64,000 nt of DNA from the NCBI GenBank assembly GCA_002633025.1, contig NMRB01000171.1, forward strand, positions 127,887 through 191,886, in the 5' to 3' direction. Position numbers and translations under genes: made by a program. Each line of letters opens with the position of its first letter. Positions within the stretch are counted from its first letter, which is position 1. Below are positions 36,313-48,889 of the stretch, piece by piece. The DNA comes from Notospermus geniculatus (Eukaryota > Nemertea > Pilidiophora > Heteronemertea > Lineidae). The notes beneath the pieces are model-generated. The model was given only the letters and a program-made list of their open reading frames with translations, had not been told where the DNA came from and made no database searches.

Positions 36313-38457
36313 CGTCATGCAATGAGTTGAATGGACACTGACATGAATGTAGGCCTACCTTTACACGCAAAAGACTGACCACATCGACACTGAGACATAG
36401 AAACTCGCTTGACAGTGACAGTTTCAGATAAACATGGGCAACAAATGCTAGCGCACAATGGTCAGAAAAAACAGCAGAGAAACAGTATGCCCTCGGGCGT
36501 TTCATGCGCACACTTTGAAAGTGTGACATACATCAAAATCGCAGTTGTAAGGTCGCAGAGACAGAGCTTTGCCCCTTGGATATAGCTCCTCCAACATTAT
36601 CAATGATATCAAAAGCATCAGTATCAGGATTTCGATTGGAAGATTAAAGCTGCTGTGCGGTCAGCAATCTCGACAATCGCCCACTGCAGAAGCTGGACGC
36701 CAGCAATGCCAGACCNGCTGGCTGCGCGAGACTACTGGCAAAGGGCATTCCCGAAGCTATTGTAAGGCAGGCTTTGATTGGTTGAACGGGAGGAAAGCTG
36801 ATTGGCCGTGAAGTCTGCATGTCGTCAGATGGCCTACGACTCACCGAATATCTTAATGGCGCAAAGATCAAGGACAGAGCTAAACTGAGATTACGAAAAG
36901 GCAGAAAGCTGCCTCTATGCCATTACCGTTTCGGGCAAATGTCGAGTCAAAGAACTAAATTGGCCGTTTCTAAAGATACAACGGTGGCCACAGCTCCCGC
37001 GGCCATGTTTACTCTCATACTAATATAGATAGGCGTACCTTACCATTAGCTCCGCTCTCTCTCCCCTTTGATGCAATTATTAGCTAAATCACCGGTTGCG
37101 TTTACCAATATGTTGCCTTTGGCTTACCTTAAGAAGCAGACGATCTGATGAGCTATCGATAGCTCGTAATGATAGTTCACGTATCACGTCTACTATCGAA
37201 AATAGTGGACGTATGATCTTGATGTCTACTCACATACAGGAGAAGTGATGTTAAAAACGTATCTGCCTTTTAGCTGGAGTAAGAGCTGCCACGGTTATAG
37301 CCATCCGTGGGGATGGAATCGCACTTGAGACCTCCTGACCACCTGTTACAGCCACCAGCTCTATTAACATAACGGCTTGCTACGGTATTTGTACGCCCTC
37401 AGCCCTTCATTTAGGTGTACCAGAAAGAGGAGAAAGTCCTATGAATGCAAGTACATGTACGCTACATTAGCTTGCTATTGTGTGGCTATGTTCGAATGGT
37501 CATGGTCTCTACAGCCATATATCCTAATCCCTCGCTGAACAATAAAATCGGACTTTGATTCCAGGGGGACTTAGATCCCTGGCACACCGGTTTCTTCTGC
37601 AGTATTCGAACCTGCGATCCTCTGACAACTTTTTTGGGAGCCTGATGCACTCCACTGCTGTGGATCAACGCTTCAATTCTGAAATATGAAATTGATATCA
37701 CCCGCCCGAACAAATATAATCCACGATTCAATTTCAATGTTCTACTCCCGGAGGAAATTTGCAAACAACGTGAAATCAACAACTACGTGAGGCAGTCCGC
37801 AAGCATCCAAAAGGGCACTTTAAACCGTAATTGCTTTTTGAGATTTTTTTAACTATTTGAAATTGGATTCTCTTCATAGAAGTGTTCTGTCTGTGGAGGC
37901 TTTTTAACACATGTTTCAATCTCTCGAGTAATTGAAACGAAACCCCAGCGGAGATCGCGTGCGTCTTATCACGAATCGACCGCTCCCACGAACGACTCTG
38001 GAAGTCAAACCACGAATAACCAATAGAGACGATAGGTATTTCGAAAGGTGAACCGATGGTAGGGAGCTGAAGAGGCATTCATACCAAGAATATGTCAAAT
38101 ATAATAATCAAAAACGAAGTAGTTCGAAAATAAACCTTTTTCAGTGGTTATTCCGTTTCGATCCGTTTCGCATTTTTAAATTGACCAAAGGGAACCCCGT
38201 GAAGACAAGATTGTCTTTTCGGAAGATGAATTGACTTTCTTGCCGAAAAGATCCGAATCTTGTACATTCATCTAATTCGACGTCATTTGTCACCATTTTT
38301 CTTTCATTTGGGTATAATATATCTAGTGTGAATCTATCGCCTGTCATCATCAGCAAGCTTGGTGCCACTATTGGGATATTTTTCAGAGACCGGATGGGTG
38401 ATATTAATTTTCGGAGAGCCATCGCTTCCAATAGGATTGGTTTCTTTCTACTTTCAG

Positions 38458-40135
38458 TTTCTGCCATCAAATGCATTCAGTGCAACTCCCTGGTGAACAA
38501 AGATTGTGAATATGGTAAAATGGAACCGCAAGAATGCAAAGGAGAGAGTGCCGACGCCAAATATTGTGTGAAATACATAGGACAGGTGGAAACAGGTAGA
38601 AAACAATATCATAAGGCCTGCAGAGATCTTAAAGATAATGTATCACGACTTCATTGTTTACATTCAATGTTTGTAAACATTGATGTTTACATTATGTTAT
38701 TTTGGACTTTTGGAACATGCCAACCCACCAAATTGAATACTTTCGGTATCAAAAGAATTTCTAGAGGGGCATGCCACCAATAAGTTACTCATAAGACAAA
38801 GAAAGACTAGCCATAAACGTTTATGGCTAGTCTTTCTTTGTAAAAAAAATGTAAATAAACAATGATTTTCGTGCAGGCCTTCAACTAGAAATTCGAATTT
38901 TCACTCGCTCCGATCATTCCATTTCGATTCGTTTCGCATTTTTAAATTGACCCACGAAAAACATTGTCTTTCGTGAAGAAGTTGCCTGGCTTTATCTCCC
39001 ATTCCTTCCGCTGAAGTGTGCGGTTAAAGAATATGGAACCAGACGCCCAGACACTACAGAGGATTTAGGTCTCCATCGATGGAAAAATTGAAGCTATACG
39101 CCTCTTTCTATTCGATGATAGCCTGACAAAATGCAAGTTTCTTTACCATGGATTATGCATCCATTAAGAAACTATATTGCAAACCTCCGCATTTCATAAA
39201 TGCGTGGTGTGTTAAGGAGGAGCGAGAAGCCCCTGGCCTGGTGACAATATATCAATTTTGTATGTAATCAATTTGGCGGCTCCCTTGCTTATTTCTGACA
39301 GAGGAGCCCGAAATTAATAGGCCGATGAATTAATAATCATGGTATACATCATACCACGGTCGCTGACACTGTCTGTAAGGTTAATGTTCCCATCATTCAC
39401 AACCTGATGTCAAAAGAAACTTTAATATGGCACCGACGGACCCAAAAGTACGGTGGCCCGTAGGGGAGATGTGTGACAAGTTTTCTTGTTGGTAAAAGCA
39501 ATTTATATTGCCAGCAAGTTTTGTGATGCTTCGCCGGTGTAATATTTTTCATTGCCCTCAGTTTCCCAATGACTGCCAACAAAAGGTTGACGGATTAAGC
39601 CATGGGTAGGCACCGATAAACATGCCTCTCTGATCTTGAGTGTTCGCCAAACAATAAAGCGGGATTTGGCATTCTCAGTCTTTACACCGGTCCACCGCAC
39701 ACAAGGCAACTCAACGTACCAATTTCCTAATACCAGATCAAACCGGTTTTAATCCCGTCTCGTTTTGCTTTGAGGACGATTTCCCTTCCTTCTTACCGTT
39801 TCCGCCTGATTTAGCAATGTTTGAGACTGGCTAATGGAACTCCTTTGCCTTTTTTTACAGAGAGAATACCAAAGATCAGCTTTCGGTACTGCAGTAAGAC
39901 GTACATAGAGGAGGAATGCAGTGATAAAATGATAGAGGGTCACATGGTGAGGGTGTGCTACAGCACGTGTGACACTGATGGTTGTAACGGAGAGCCTGAG
40001 GGACCCGAGCCCGACAGACGCCGACCGGAACCGCGAGGAGACGCCAGAATGAATCGATTCTCATCCATAGTTTTATGCCTTAATTTGTTGTTTTTTTCCG
40101 TTGTTGTAAGAAAAATTACGGTTTGTTCGCGGTGA
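38458..40135 (+). CDS. second copy of Ly6-like exons 2 and 3
   Basis: Exons 38458-38595 and 39861-40135 encode exactly the same residues as 34635-34772 and 36038-36312, at a constant offset of 3823 bp, with the same splice sites. No second signal-peptide exon lies between the copies, so this copy has no start of its own. It lies in the right half of a duplication whose left half stops at the single N at 36716. The simplest reading is that it is the same locus assembled twice; if so, the true gene uses exons 24533-24614 plus one of the two sets. Confidence 0.7.
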
Positions 40136-40795
40136 CGTCATGCAATGAGTTGAATGGACACTGACATGAATGTAGGCCTACCTTTACACGCAAAAGACTG
40201 ACCACATCGACACTGAGACATAGAAACTCGCTTGACAGTGACAGTTTCAGATAAACATGGGCAACAAATGCTAGCGCACAATGGTCAGAAAAAACAGCAG
40301 AGAAACAGTATGCCCTCGGGCGTTTCATGCGCACACTTTGAAAGTGTGACATACATCAAAATCGCAGTTGTAAGGTCGCAGAGACAGAGCTTTGCCCCTT
40401 GGATATAGCTCCTCCAACATTATCAATGATATCAAAAGCATCAGTATCAGGATTTCGATTGGAAGATTAAAGCTGCTGTGCGGTCAGCAATCTCGACAAT
40501 CGCCCACTGCAGAAGCTGGACGCCAGCAATGCCAGACCTCGCTGACGTTGGTGTATATATTATTTACTTACACTTTTATAGGCATAAAAATAAATAGTAT
40601 AGTACTGTATAGTAACCTAGTACACACTAAGTAGTATGGTAGTGCAAGATTTTTAGCAGTCATAGATATAGAAGAGTGCATTTAGAAAATCGACTAAAAA
40701 GCCCTAATTTGTGGTTCTATTCAGACATTCTTTGGCTCTGTAGAGCAAATTAGACGTCGGATTGTCACTAAAAAAATATAACTTCTTCGAAAACT

Positions 40796-40940
40796 GTTTC
40801 GCTGGCAGCCATCTCGCCAAAATTAGGTCATCGTCATGGAGATTTCCGCCACTGGGCGATGGGAGAAGAAGAATCTGTCACTCTGGAAGAGAATTCCCAT
40901 GGTGATGACCTAATTTCGGCAAGATGGCTGCCAGAGAAAC
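40796..40940. mobile_element. inverted-repeat element, arms about 50 bp
   Basis: GTTTCGCTGGCAGCCATCTC at the left faces the inverse GATGGCTGCCAGAGAAAC at the right, and AATTAGGTCATC faces GATGACCTAATTT further in, around a middle of about 45 bp. It lies just beyond the Ly6-like duplication. Confidence 0.6.
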
Positions 40941-41589
40941 TGATCAATATCACCAGCAAACGTGATTTTTACCTTCGGTTCCCCCCACAGCCAAATCAGA
41001 ATTAGTGTCTTATTATGTAAAAGTCGTCTCTTTGGGTATATTTCAATCTGAGTGCAGGTTTTTGTTGTAGGCCCCTTCCTTGCTGAAACGTTTAGATTAG
41101 GTAAAAAACCTATGACTGTGTGAGAAAATCCGACCATTAGTTTGCTCTCTGGAGCCGAAAAGGTCACCAAAATTTACTTCTGAGATAGATTAGTTCGTCA
41201 TTTGAATTTACGTTTCATAGCTTTTAGTGTGATTGAAACTGCTTTTTTCAATAAAATGGATTTGATTTGGTAAATGAAAGGCCAGAGCTGTTGTATGACA
41301 TCACTGTAACCAGTGGGTATTAAATGGTTCTTAGACTGTTGGACGTACGTGTTGGAAGTACGTGTTGGAAGTGATGTTTTATAAATAAATATTAAATCTC
41401 TTGTCAAACAACAAACTCATTTTGTGTTCGTCATTTCTTCGACCTACAGGGTGTCCTAAGCCGACTGAACAGTGCCAATATTCCAAGAGAAAAGAGCCTG
41501 TTGCAATAAAAATAATAAAAAGTAGAAAATCAGGAAAAACATGAAAATTTGAATTTGTAAAAAAATAGTTCCAATATTCGCCGCAGGGC
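40941..41589. other. no supportable gene
   Basis: AT-rich spacer between the Ly6-like region and the satellite. Two adjacent copies of GGAAGTACGTGTTGGAAGT-like words occur near 41340-41370. Nothing else is recognised. Confidence 0.35.
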
Positions 41590-41650
41590 GTCGCTGTATT
41601 TTTTGGAGGGACGTGTCTACTTCCATCCAAAAATTATTTTACTTCCGAAA

Positions 41651-44600
41651 TGACGTCATGCGCATGCGCAGTACGTTGTGCGCATGCGCAGTAGAATTTT
41701 TGGACGGAAATGAATTTTTGGACGGACGTAAACGTCCCTCCAAAAAATACTATATTATATGTATTTTTTTGGAGGGACATGTATTTTTGGAGGGACATTT
41801 TTTGGACGGAAATGACGTCATGCGCATGCGCAGTACGTTGTGCGCATGCGCAGTAGAATTTTTGGACGGAAATGAATTTTTGGACGGACGTAAACGTCCC
41901 TCCAAAAAATACTATATTATATGTATTTTTTTGGAGGGACATGTATTTTTGGAGGGACATTTTTTGGACGGAAATGACGTCATGCGCATGCGCAGTACGT
42001 TGTGCGCATGCGCAGTAGAATTTTTGGACGGAAATGAATTTTTGGACGGACGTAAACGTCCCTCCAAAAAATACTATATTATATGTATTTTTTTGGAGGG
42101 ACATGTATTTTTGGAGGGACATTTTTTGGACGGAAATGACGTCATGCGCATGCGCAGTACGTTGTGCGCATGCGCAGTAGAATTTTTGGACGGAAATGAA
42201 TTTTTGGACGGACGTAAACGTCCCTCCAAAAAATACTATATTATATGTATTTTTTTGGAGGGACATGTATTTTTGGAGGGACATTTTTTGGACGGAAATG
42301 ACGTCATGCGCATGCGCAGTACGTTGTGCGCATGCGCAGTAGAATTTTTGGACGGAAATGAATTTTTGGACGGACGTAAACGTCCCTCCAAAAAATACTA
42401 TATTATATGTATTTTTTTGGAGGGACATGTATTTTTGGAGGGACATTTTTTGGACGGAAATGACGTCATGCGCATGCGCAGTACGTTGTGCGCATGCGCA
42501 GTAGAATTTTTGGACGGAAATGAATTTTTGGACGGACGTAAACGTCCCTCCAAAAAATACTATATTATATGTATTTTTTTGGAGGGACATGTATTTTTGG
42601 AGGGACATTTTTTGGACGGAAATGACGTCATGCGCATGCGCAGTACGTTGTGCGCATGCGCAGTAGAATTTTTGGACGGAAATGAATTTTTGGACGGACG
42701 TAAACGTCCCTCCAAAAAATACTATATTATATGTATTTTTTTGGAGGGACATGTATTTTTGGAGGGACATTTTTTGGACGGAAATGACGTCATGCGCATG
42801 CGCAGTACGTTGTGCGCATGCGCAGTAGAATTTTTGGACGGAAATGAATTTTTGGACGGACGTAAACGTCCCTCCAAAAAATACTATATTATATGTATTT
42901 TTTTGGAGGGACATGTATTTTTGGAGGGACATTTTTTGGACGGAAATGACGTCATGCGCATGCGCAGTACGTTGTGCGCATGCGCAGTAGAATTTTTGGA
43001 CGGAAATGAATTTTTGGACGGACGTAAACGTCCCTCCAAAAAATACTATATTATATGTATTTTTTTGGAGGGACATGTATTTTTGGAGGGACATTTTTTG
43101 GACGGAAATGACGTCATGCGCATGCGCAGTACGTTGTGCGCATGCGCAGTAGAATTTTTGGACGGAAATGAATTTTTGGACGGACGTAAACGTCCCTCCA
43201 AAAAATACTATATTATATGTATTTTTTTGGAGGGACATGTATTTTTGGAGGGACATTTTTTGGACGGAAATGACGTCATGCGCATGCGCAGTACGTTGTG
43301 CGCATGCGCAGTAGAATTTTTGGACGGAAATGAATTTTTGGACGGACGTAAACGTCCCTCCAAAAAATACTATATTATATGTATTTTTTTGGAGGGACAT
43401 GTATTTTTGGAGGGACATTTTTTGGACGGAAATGACGTCATGCGCATGCGCAGTACGTTGTGCGCATGCGCAGTAGAATTTTTGGACGGAAATGAATTTT
43501 TGGACGGACGTAAACGTCCCTCCAAAAAATACTATATTATATGTATTTTTTTGGAGGGACATGTATTTTTGGAGGGACATTTTTTGGACGGAAATGACGT
43601 CATGCGCATGCGCAGTACGTTGTGCGCATGCGCAGTAGAATTTTTGGACGGAAATGAATTTTTGGACGGACGTAAACGTCCCTCCAAAAAATACTATATT
43701 ATATGTATTTTTTTGGAGGGACATGTATTTTTGGAGGGACATTTTTTGGACGGAAATGACGTCATGCGCATGCGCAGTACGTTGTGCGCATGCGCAGTAG
43801 AATTTTTGGACGGAAATGAATTTTTGGACGGACGTAAACGTCCCTCCAAAAAATACTATATTATATGTATTTTTTTGGAGGGACATGTATTTTTGGAGGG
43901 ACATTTTTTGGACGGAAATGACGTCATGCGCATGCGCAGTACGTTGTGCGCATGCGCAGTAGAATTTTTGGACGGAAATGAATTTTTGGACGGACGTAAA
44001 CGTCCCTCCAAAAAATACTATATTATATGTATTTTTTTGGAGGGACATGTATTTTTGGAGGGACATTTTTTGGACGGAAATGACGTCATGCGCATGCGCA
44101 GTACGTTGTGCGCATGCGCAGTAGAATTTTTGGACGGAAATGAATTTTTGGACGGACGTAAACGTCCCTCCAAAAAATACTATATTATATGTATTTTTTT
44201 GGAGGGACATGTATTTTTGGAGGGACATTTTTTGGACGGAAATGACGTCATGCGCATGCGCAGTACGTTGTGCGCATGCGCAGTAGAATTTTTGGACGGA
44301 AATGAATTTTTGGACGGACGTAAACGTCCCTCCAAAAAATACTATATTATATGTATTTTTTTGGAGGGACATGTATTTTTGGAGGGACATTTTTTGGACG
44401 GAAATGACGTCATGCGCATGCGCAGTACGTTGTGCGCATGCGCAGTAGAATTTTTGGACGGAAATGAATTTTTGGACGGACGTAAACGTCCCTCCAAAAA
44501 ATACTATATTATATGTATTTTTTTGGAGGGACATGTATTTTTGGAGGGACATTTTTTGGACGGAAATGACGTCATGCGCATGCGCAGTACGTTGTGCGCA

Positions 44601-47200
44601 TGCGCAGTAGAATTTTTGGACGGAAATGAATTTTTGGACGGACGTAAACGTCCCTCCAAAAAATACTATATTATATGTATTTTTTTGGAGGGACATGTAT
44701 TTTTGGAGGGACATTTTTTGGACGGAAATGACGTCATGCGCATGCGCAGTACGTTGTGCGCATGCGCAGTAGAATTTTTGGACGGAAATGAATTTTTGGA
44801 CGGACGTAAACGTCCCTCCAAAAAATACTATATTATATGTATTTTTTTGGAGGGACATGTATTTTTGGAGGGACATTTTTTGGACGGAAATGACGTCATG
44901 CGCATGCGCAGTACGTTGTGCGCATGCGCAGTAGAATTTTTGGACGGAAATGAATTTTTGGACGGACGTAAACGTCCCTCCAAAAAATACTATATTATAT
45001 GTATTTTTTTGGAGGGACATGTATTTTTGGAGGGACATTTTTTGGACGGAAATGACGTCATGCGCATGCGCAGTACGTTGTGCGCATGCGCAGTAGAATT
45101 TTTGGACGGAAATGAATTTTTGGACGGACGTAAACGTCCCTCCAAAAAATACTATATTATATGTATTTTTTTGGAGGGACATGTATTTTTGGAGGGACAT
45201 TTTTTGGACGGAAATGACGTCATGCGCATGCGCAGTACGTTGTGCGCATGCGCAGTAGAATTTTTGGACGGAAATGAATTTTTGGACGGACGTAAACGTC
45301 CCTCCAAAAAATACTATATTATATGTATTTTTTTGGAGGGACATGTATTTTTGGAGGGACATTTTTTGGACGGAAATGACGTCATGCGCATGCGCAGTAC
45401 GTTGTGCGCATGCGCAGTAGAATTTTTGGACGGAAATGAATTTTTGGACGGACGTAAACGTCCCTCCAAAAAATACTATATTATATGTATTTTTTTGGAG
45501 GGACATGTATTTTTGGAGGGACATTTTTTGGACGGAAATGACGTCATGCGCATGCGCAGTACGTTGTGCGCATGCGCAGTAGAATTTTTGGACGGAAATG
45601 AATTTTTGGACGGACGTAAACGTCCCTCCAAAAAATACTATATTATATGTATTTTTTTGGAGGGACATGTATTTTTGGAGGGACATTTTTTGGACGGAAA
45701 TGACGTCATGCGCATGCGCAGTACGTTGTGCGCATGCGCAGTAGAATTTTTGGACGGAAATGAATTTTTGGACGGACGTAAACGTCCCTCCAAAAAATAC
45801 TATATTATATGTATTTTTTTGGAGGGACATGTATTTTTGGAGGGACATTTTTTGGACGGAAATGACGTCATGCGCATGCGCAGTACGTTGTGCGCATGCG
45901 CAGTAGAATTTTTGGACGGAAATGAATTTTTGGACGGACGTAAACGTCCCTCCAAAAAATACTATATTATATGTATTTTTTTGGAGGGACATGTATTTTT
46001 GGAGGGACATTTTTTGGACGGAAATGACGTCATGCGCATGCGCAGTACGTTGTGCGCATGCGCAGTAGAATTTTTGGACGGAAATGAATTTTTGGACGGA
46101 CGTAAACGTCCCTCCAAAAAATACTATATTATATGTATTTTTTTGGAGGGACATGTATTTTTGGAGGGACATTTTTTGGACGGAAATGACGTCATGCGCA
46201 TGCGCAGTACGTTGTGCGCATGCGCAGTAGAATTTTTGGACGGAAATGAATTTTTGGACGGACGTAAACGTCCCTCCAAAAAATACTATATTATATGTAT
46301 TTTTTTGGAGGGACATGTATTTTTGGAGGGACATTTTTTGGACGGAAATGACGTCATGCGCATGCGCAGTACGTTGTGCGCATGCGCAGTAGAATTTTTG
46401 GACGGAAATGAATTTTTGGACGGACGTAAACGTCCCTCCAAAAAATACTATATTATATGTATTTTTTTGGAGGGACATGTATTTTTGGAGGGACATTTTT
46501 TGGACGGAAATGACGTCATGCGCATGCGCAGTACGTTGTGCGCATGCGCAGTAGAATTTTTGGACGGAAATGAATTTTTGGACGGACGTAAACGTCCCTC
46601 CAAAAAATACTATATTATATGTATTTTTTTGGAGGGACATGTATTTTTGGAGGGACATTTTTTGGACGGAAATGACGTCATGCGCATGCGCAGTACGTTG
46701 TGCGCATGCGCAGTAGAATTTTTGGACGGAAATGAATTTTTGGACGGACGTAAACGTCCCTCCAAAAAATACTATATTATATGTATTTTTTTGGAGGGAC
46801 ATGTATTTTTGGAGGGACATTTTTTGGACGGAAATGACGTCATGCGCATGCGCAGTACGTTGTGCGCATGCGCAGTAGAATTTTTGGACGGAAATGAATT
46901 TTTGGACGGACGTAAACGTCCCTCCAAAAAATACTATATTATATGTATTTTTTTGGAGGGACATGTATTTTTGGAGGGACATTTTTTGGACGGAAATGAC
47001 GTCATGCGCATGCGCAGTACGTTGTGCGCATGCGCAGTAGAATTTTTGGACGGAAATGAATTTTTGGACGGACGTAAACGCCCCTCCAAAAAATACTATA
47101 TTATATGTATGTTTTGGAGGGACATATTTTTTGGAGGGACTTTTTTTGGACGGAAATGACGTCATGCTCATGCGCAGTACGTTGTGCGCATGCGCAGTAG
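41651..47200. repeat. 162-bp satellite array, about 34 nearly identical units
   Basis: Units repeat with an exact 162-bp period from 41651 to about 47158. All internal units I compared are identical; only the last two at the right end carry changes (for example near 47080, 47110 and 47168). Each unit contains TGACGTCA, two copies of TGCGCATGCGCA, several TTTTTGGACGGAAATG blocks and the inverted TTGGAGGGAC / GTCCCTCCAA pair, so single strands can fold. Because 162 is divisible by three, uninterrupted frames of 1848 (plus) and 1877 (minus) codons appear. They are low-complexity repeats of a 54-residue unit and not credible proteins. The identity implies recent amplification, ongoing homogenisation, or assembly of a collapsed or expanded array. 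Confidence 0.97.
41651..47200. promoter_or_regulatory. arrayed CRE and NRF-1/alpha-Pal binding palindromes
   Basis: Every satellite unit has one perfect cAMP-response-element palindrome TGACGTCA (first at 41651-41658) and, directly after it, two perfect TGCGCATGCGCA palindromes, which match the NRF-1/alpha-Pal consensus. That gives about 35 CRE and nearly 70 NRF-1 sites in 5.5 kb. The matches are exact; occupancy or function is inference. Confidence 0.6.
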
Positions 47201-47325
47201 AATTTTTAGACGTTAGTAAAATAATTTTTGGATGGAAGTAAATTAATTTTTGGACGGAAGTAGACACGTCCCTCCCAAAAATACAGCGCCGTCGCGCGAC
47301 GAAGATCGGAACTATTTTCTTTTAA

Positions 47326-48052
47326 AATTTGAAGCTCGAGGAGGGGTGAGGAAAGAAATAAAGGGCTGAATGAGCAGTGAAAAGAGAACGAAATAATTTA
47401 TTATTATTTTGTTTATTTCGTATGAATTACATGTTTTTACAGAGAGTGCATGCTGCAGTCGGAAAGGTGGATTCTCATCCCACAGGATGGAGAAAAAACA
47501 GACACTGATTATTAATCTTAACAAATAAACTCAATAATGTGACAAAATTTAATTTGGTAGCTACTACCATTTCTTATTACCATTTCTAATCAACTCAACA
47601 TCCAAAAAATTACATCGTGCCTCCACTGTGGTAAATGTAGAGTGATAATGAATAACCTTTTGGCAAAAAACATGTCACCCACTGAGTACAATTTACAATG
47701 GTAAAAACGTTACGGAGGTGAAACATTGAAATCCAATATGACTGTCCTACAATGAAGAGATATTAAAGACCAACACCGAATGAGTTAACATGTACTGATC
47801 GTGTCCGTCTACCATTGGTTGCCGGTGTTTTTGTGTCCACCCAGACTCTTGGTCCATGGATTATGTTCACGAGTATCAGATGGAACCTCACTGATTTTCC
47901 CGATAATCGTGGAATGACCTGCAGGCAGAAAAAGAAGCAACACTCAGAAGATAATCCACAGGCACATAATAGAGAGGTTGCGCAGCTTTCCGACTCCGAC
48001 TTCAACTACCAGAATGAATTACAATCCACTGCAGCACGGACCTGTATACTGA
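47326..48052. other. no supportable gene
   Basis: AT-rich sequence with short open frames on both strands around 47763-48072, none recognisable. Confidence 0.35.
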
Positions 48053-48267
48053 CCTATTTTATCTGCCACTGAATATAGGATTCGGCTGCCGAAACCTGGT
48101 TTTGGCTGCCGAAACATGGTTTCGGGAGAAAAACTTTAGGTATCTGCAGATAAACTTAGTTTCGTTTGCCGTCGAAACTTAGTTTCGGTTGCCGAAACCT
48201 AGATTTTCTCTCCAAACCTACTTTCGGCTCCAAATTCGGCTCTATATTCAGAGGCAGATAAAACAGG
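48053..48267. mobile_element. MITE with CCTRTTTTATCTGCC ends
   Basis: CCTATTTTATCTGCCACTGA at the left and GAGGCAGATAAAACAGG at the right are inverse, and the interior is made of alternating TTTCGG / CCGAAA words. Similar CCGAAAC and TTTCTCT-rich sequence continues to about 48460, so a second, decayed copy may follow. Confidence 0.65.
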
Positions 48268-48543
48268 ATTCGGTTCCGAATCCATGATTTTCTCTAGAAA
48301 AAGTAGGTTAGGAGAGAAAAACTATGTTTCGGCAACGTTGAATGGATTTTTGGCCACCGAATACAGGTTTCGGCAGCGAATATAGGATTTTCTTGAGAAA
48401 ACGTAGGTAAGGAGAGAAAATATAGGTTTCACGGACCGAAAGTAGGTTTCTCTAATAACTGAACAGACGGCGTGCCATAGTTGCGCAGCTTCTTTAATTT
48501 AGGGACGAAGACGAAGTGACGTGGCGGCTGGGCGCCGATCTAC

Positions 48544-48887
48544 ATGTGGCTACAGTACGAGCAAGAAACTGTGTCCGCTGTTTTATTGGTGTTGAAGGCT
48601 GGATTCAGGCCACAACTCCTGCATGTCCCCCGATGGTGCGGTAGGCCCAGGGTGCGATCACGCCGGTTTAACAACAATGGCTTCACAAAGGATCCACGTT
48701 GCGGCTGGGTCATGGGGTGTCGATCTCAAATGTCGCTACAATGAACGAACTGGGTTGTCCACTGTTTTGTTGGTGGTGAAGGCCGACTGCTGACCGCCAT
48801 CTGTAGATTCAGCCCACGAAATTCTCCTGCGTGTCGCCAGTTGGTGCCGTAGGCCCTGGGAGGGTGCGATTACACGCCGGTTAAAGG
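48544..48887. repeat. diverged tandem pair of about 195-bp units
   Basis: The block at 48544-48680 (GCTACAGTACGAGCAAGAAACTG, TCCGCTGTTTTATTGGTG, GTAGGCCCAGGGTGCGATCA; three separate pieces) recurs with substitutions and indels at 48733-48887, which ends at the single N at 48888. Function unknown. Confidence 0.6.
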
Positions 48888-48889
48888 NT

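Larger units (their letters stand above)
32785..40538. repeat. about 3.9-kb direct duplication split by a single N
   Basis: Left copy 32785-36715 and right copy 36717-40538 are near identical, to the base over long stretches. Small differences cluster at the left: indels around 33300-33500 versus 37250-37450, and a 104-bp element present only in the left copy. The left copy ends and the right copy begins exactly at the N. Confidence 0.92.
41560..47325. mobile_element. inverted-repeat-bounded element containing the satellite
   Basis: The left flank (about 41590-41650: GCTGTATTTTTTGGAGGGAC, then GTGTCTACTTCCATCC) and right flank (about 47215-47290: GGACGGAAGTAGACACGTCC, then CTCCCAAAAATACAGCGCC) are inverted copies. 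Weaker similarity continues outward to an AATAGTTCC / GGAACTATT pair at 41565-41573 and 47309-47317. This is the layout of a terminal-inverted-repeat DNA element whose centre has become a tandem array. No transposase is present. The outer boundary and target duplication are not clear. Confidence 0.65.

Noticed and set aside
41613-47267. Giant open frames of 1848 and 1877 codons as genes
   Set aside because: Both arise from a 162-bp satellite whose length is a multiple of three; the translation is a 54-residue unit with no recognisable domain, and it occurs on both strands.
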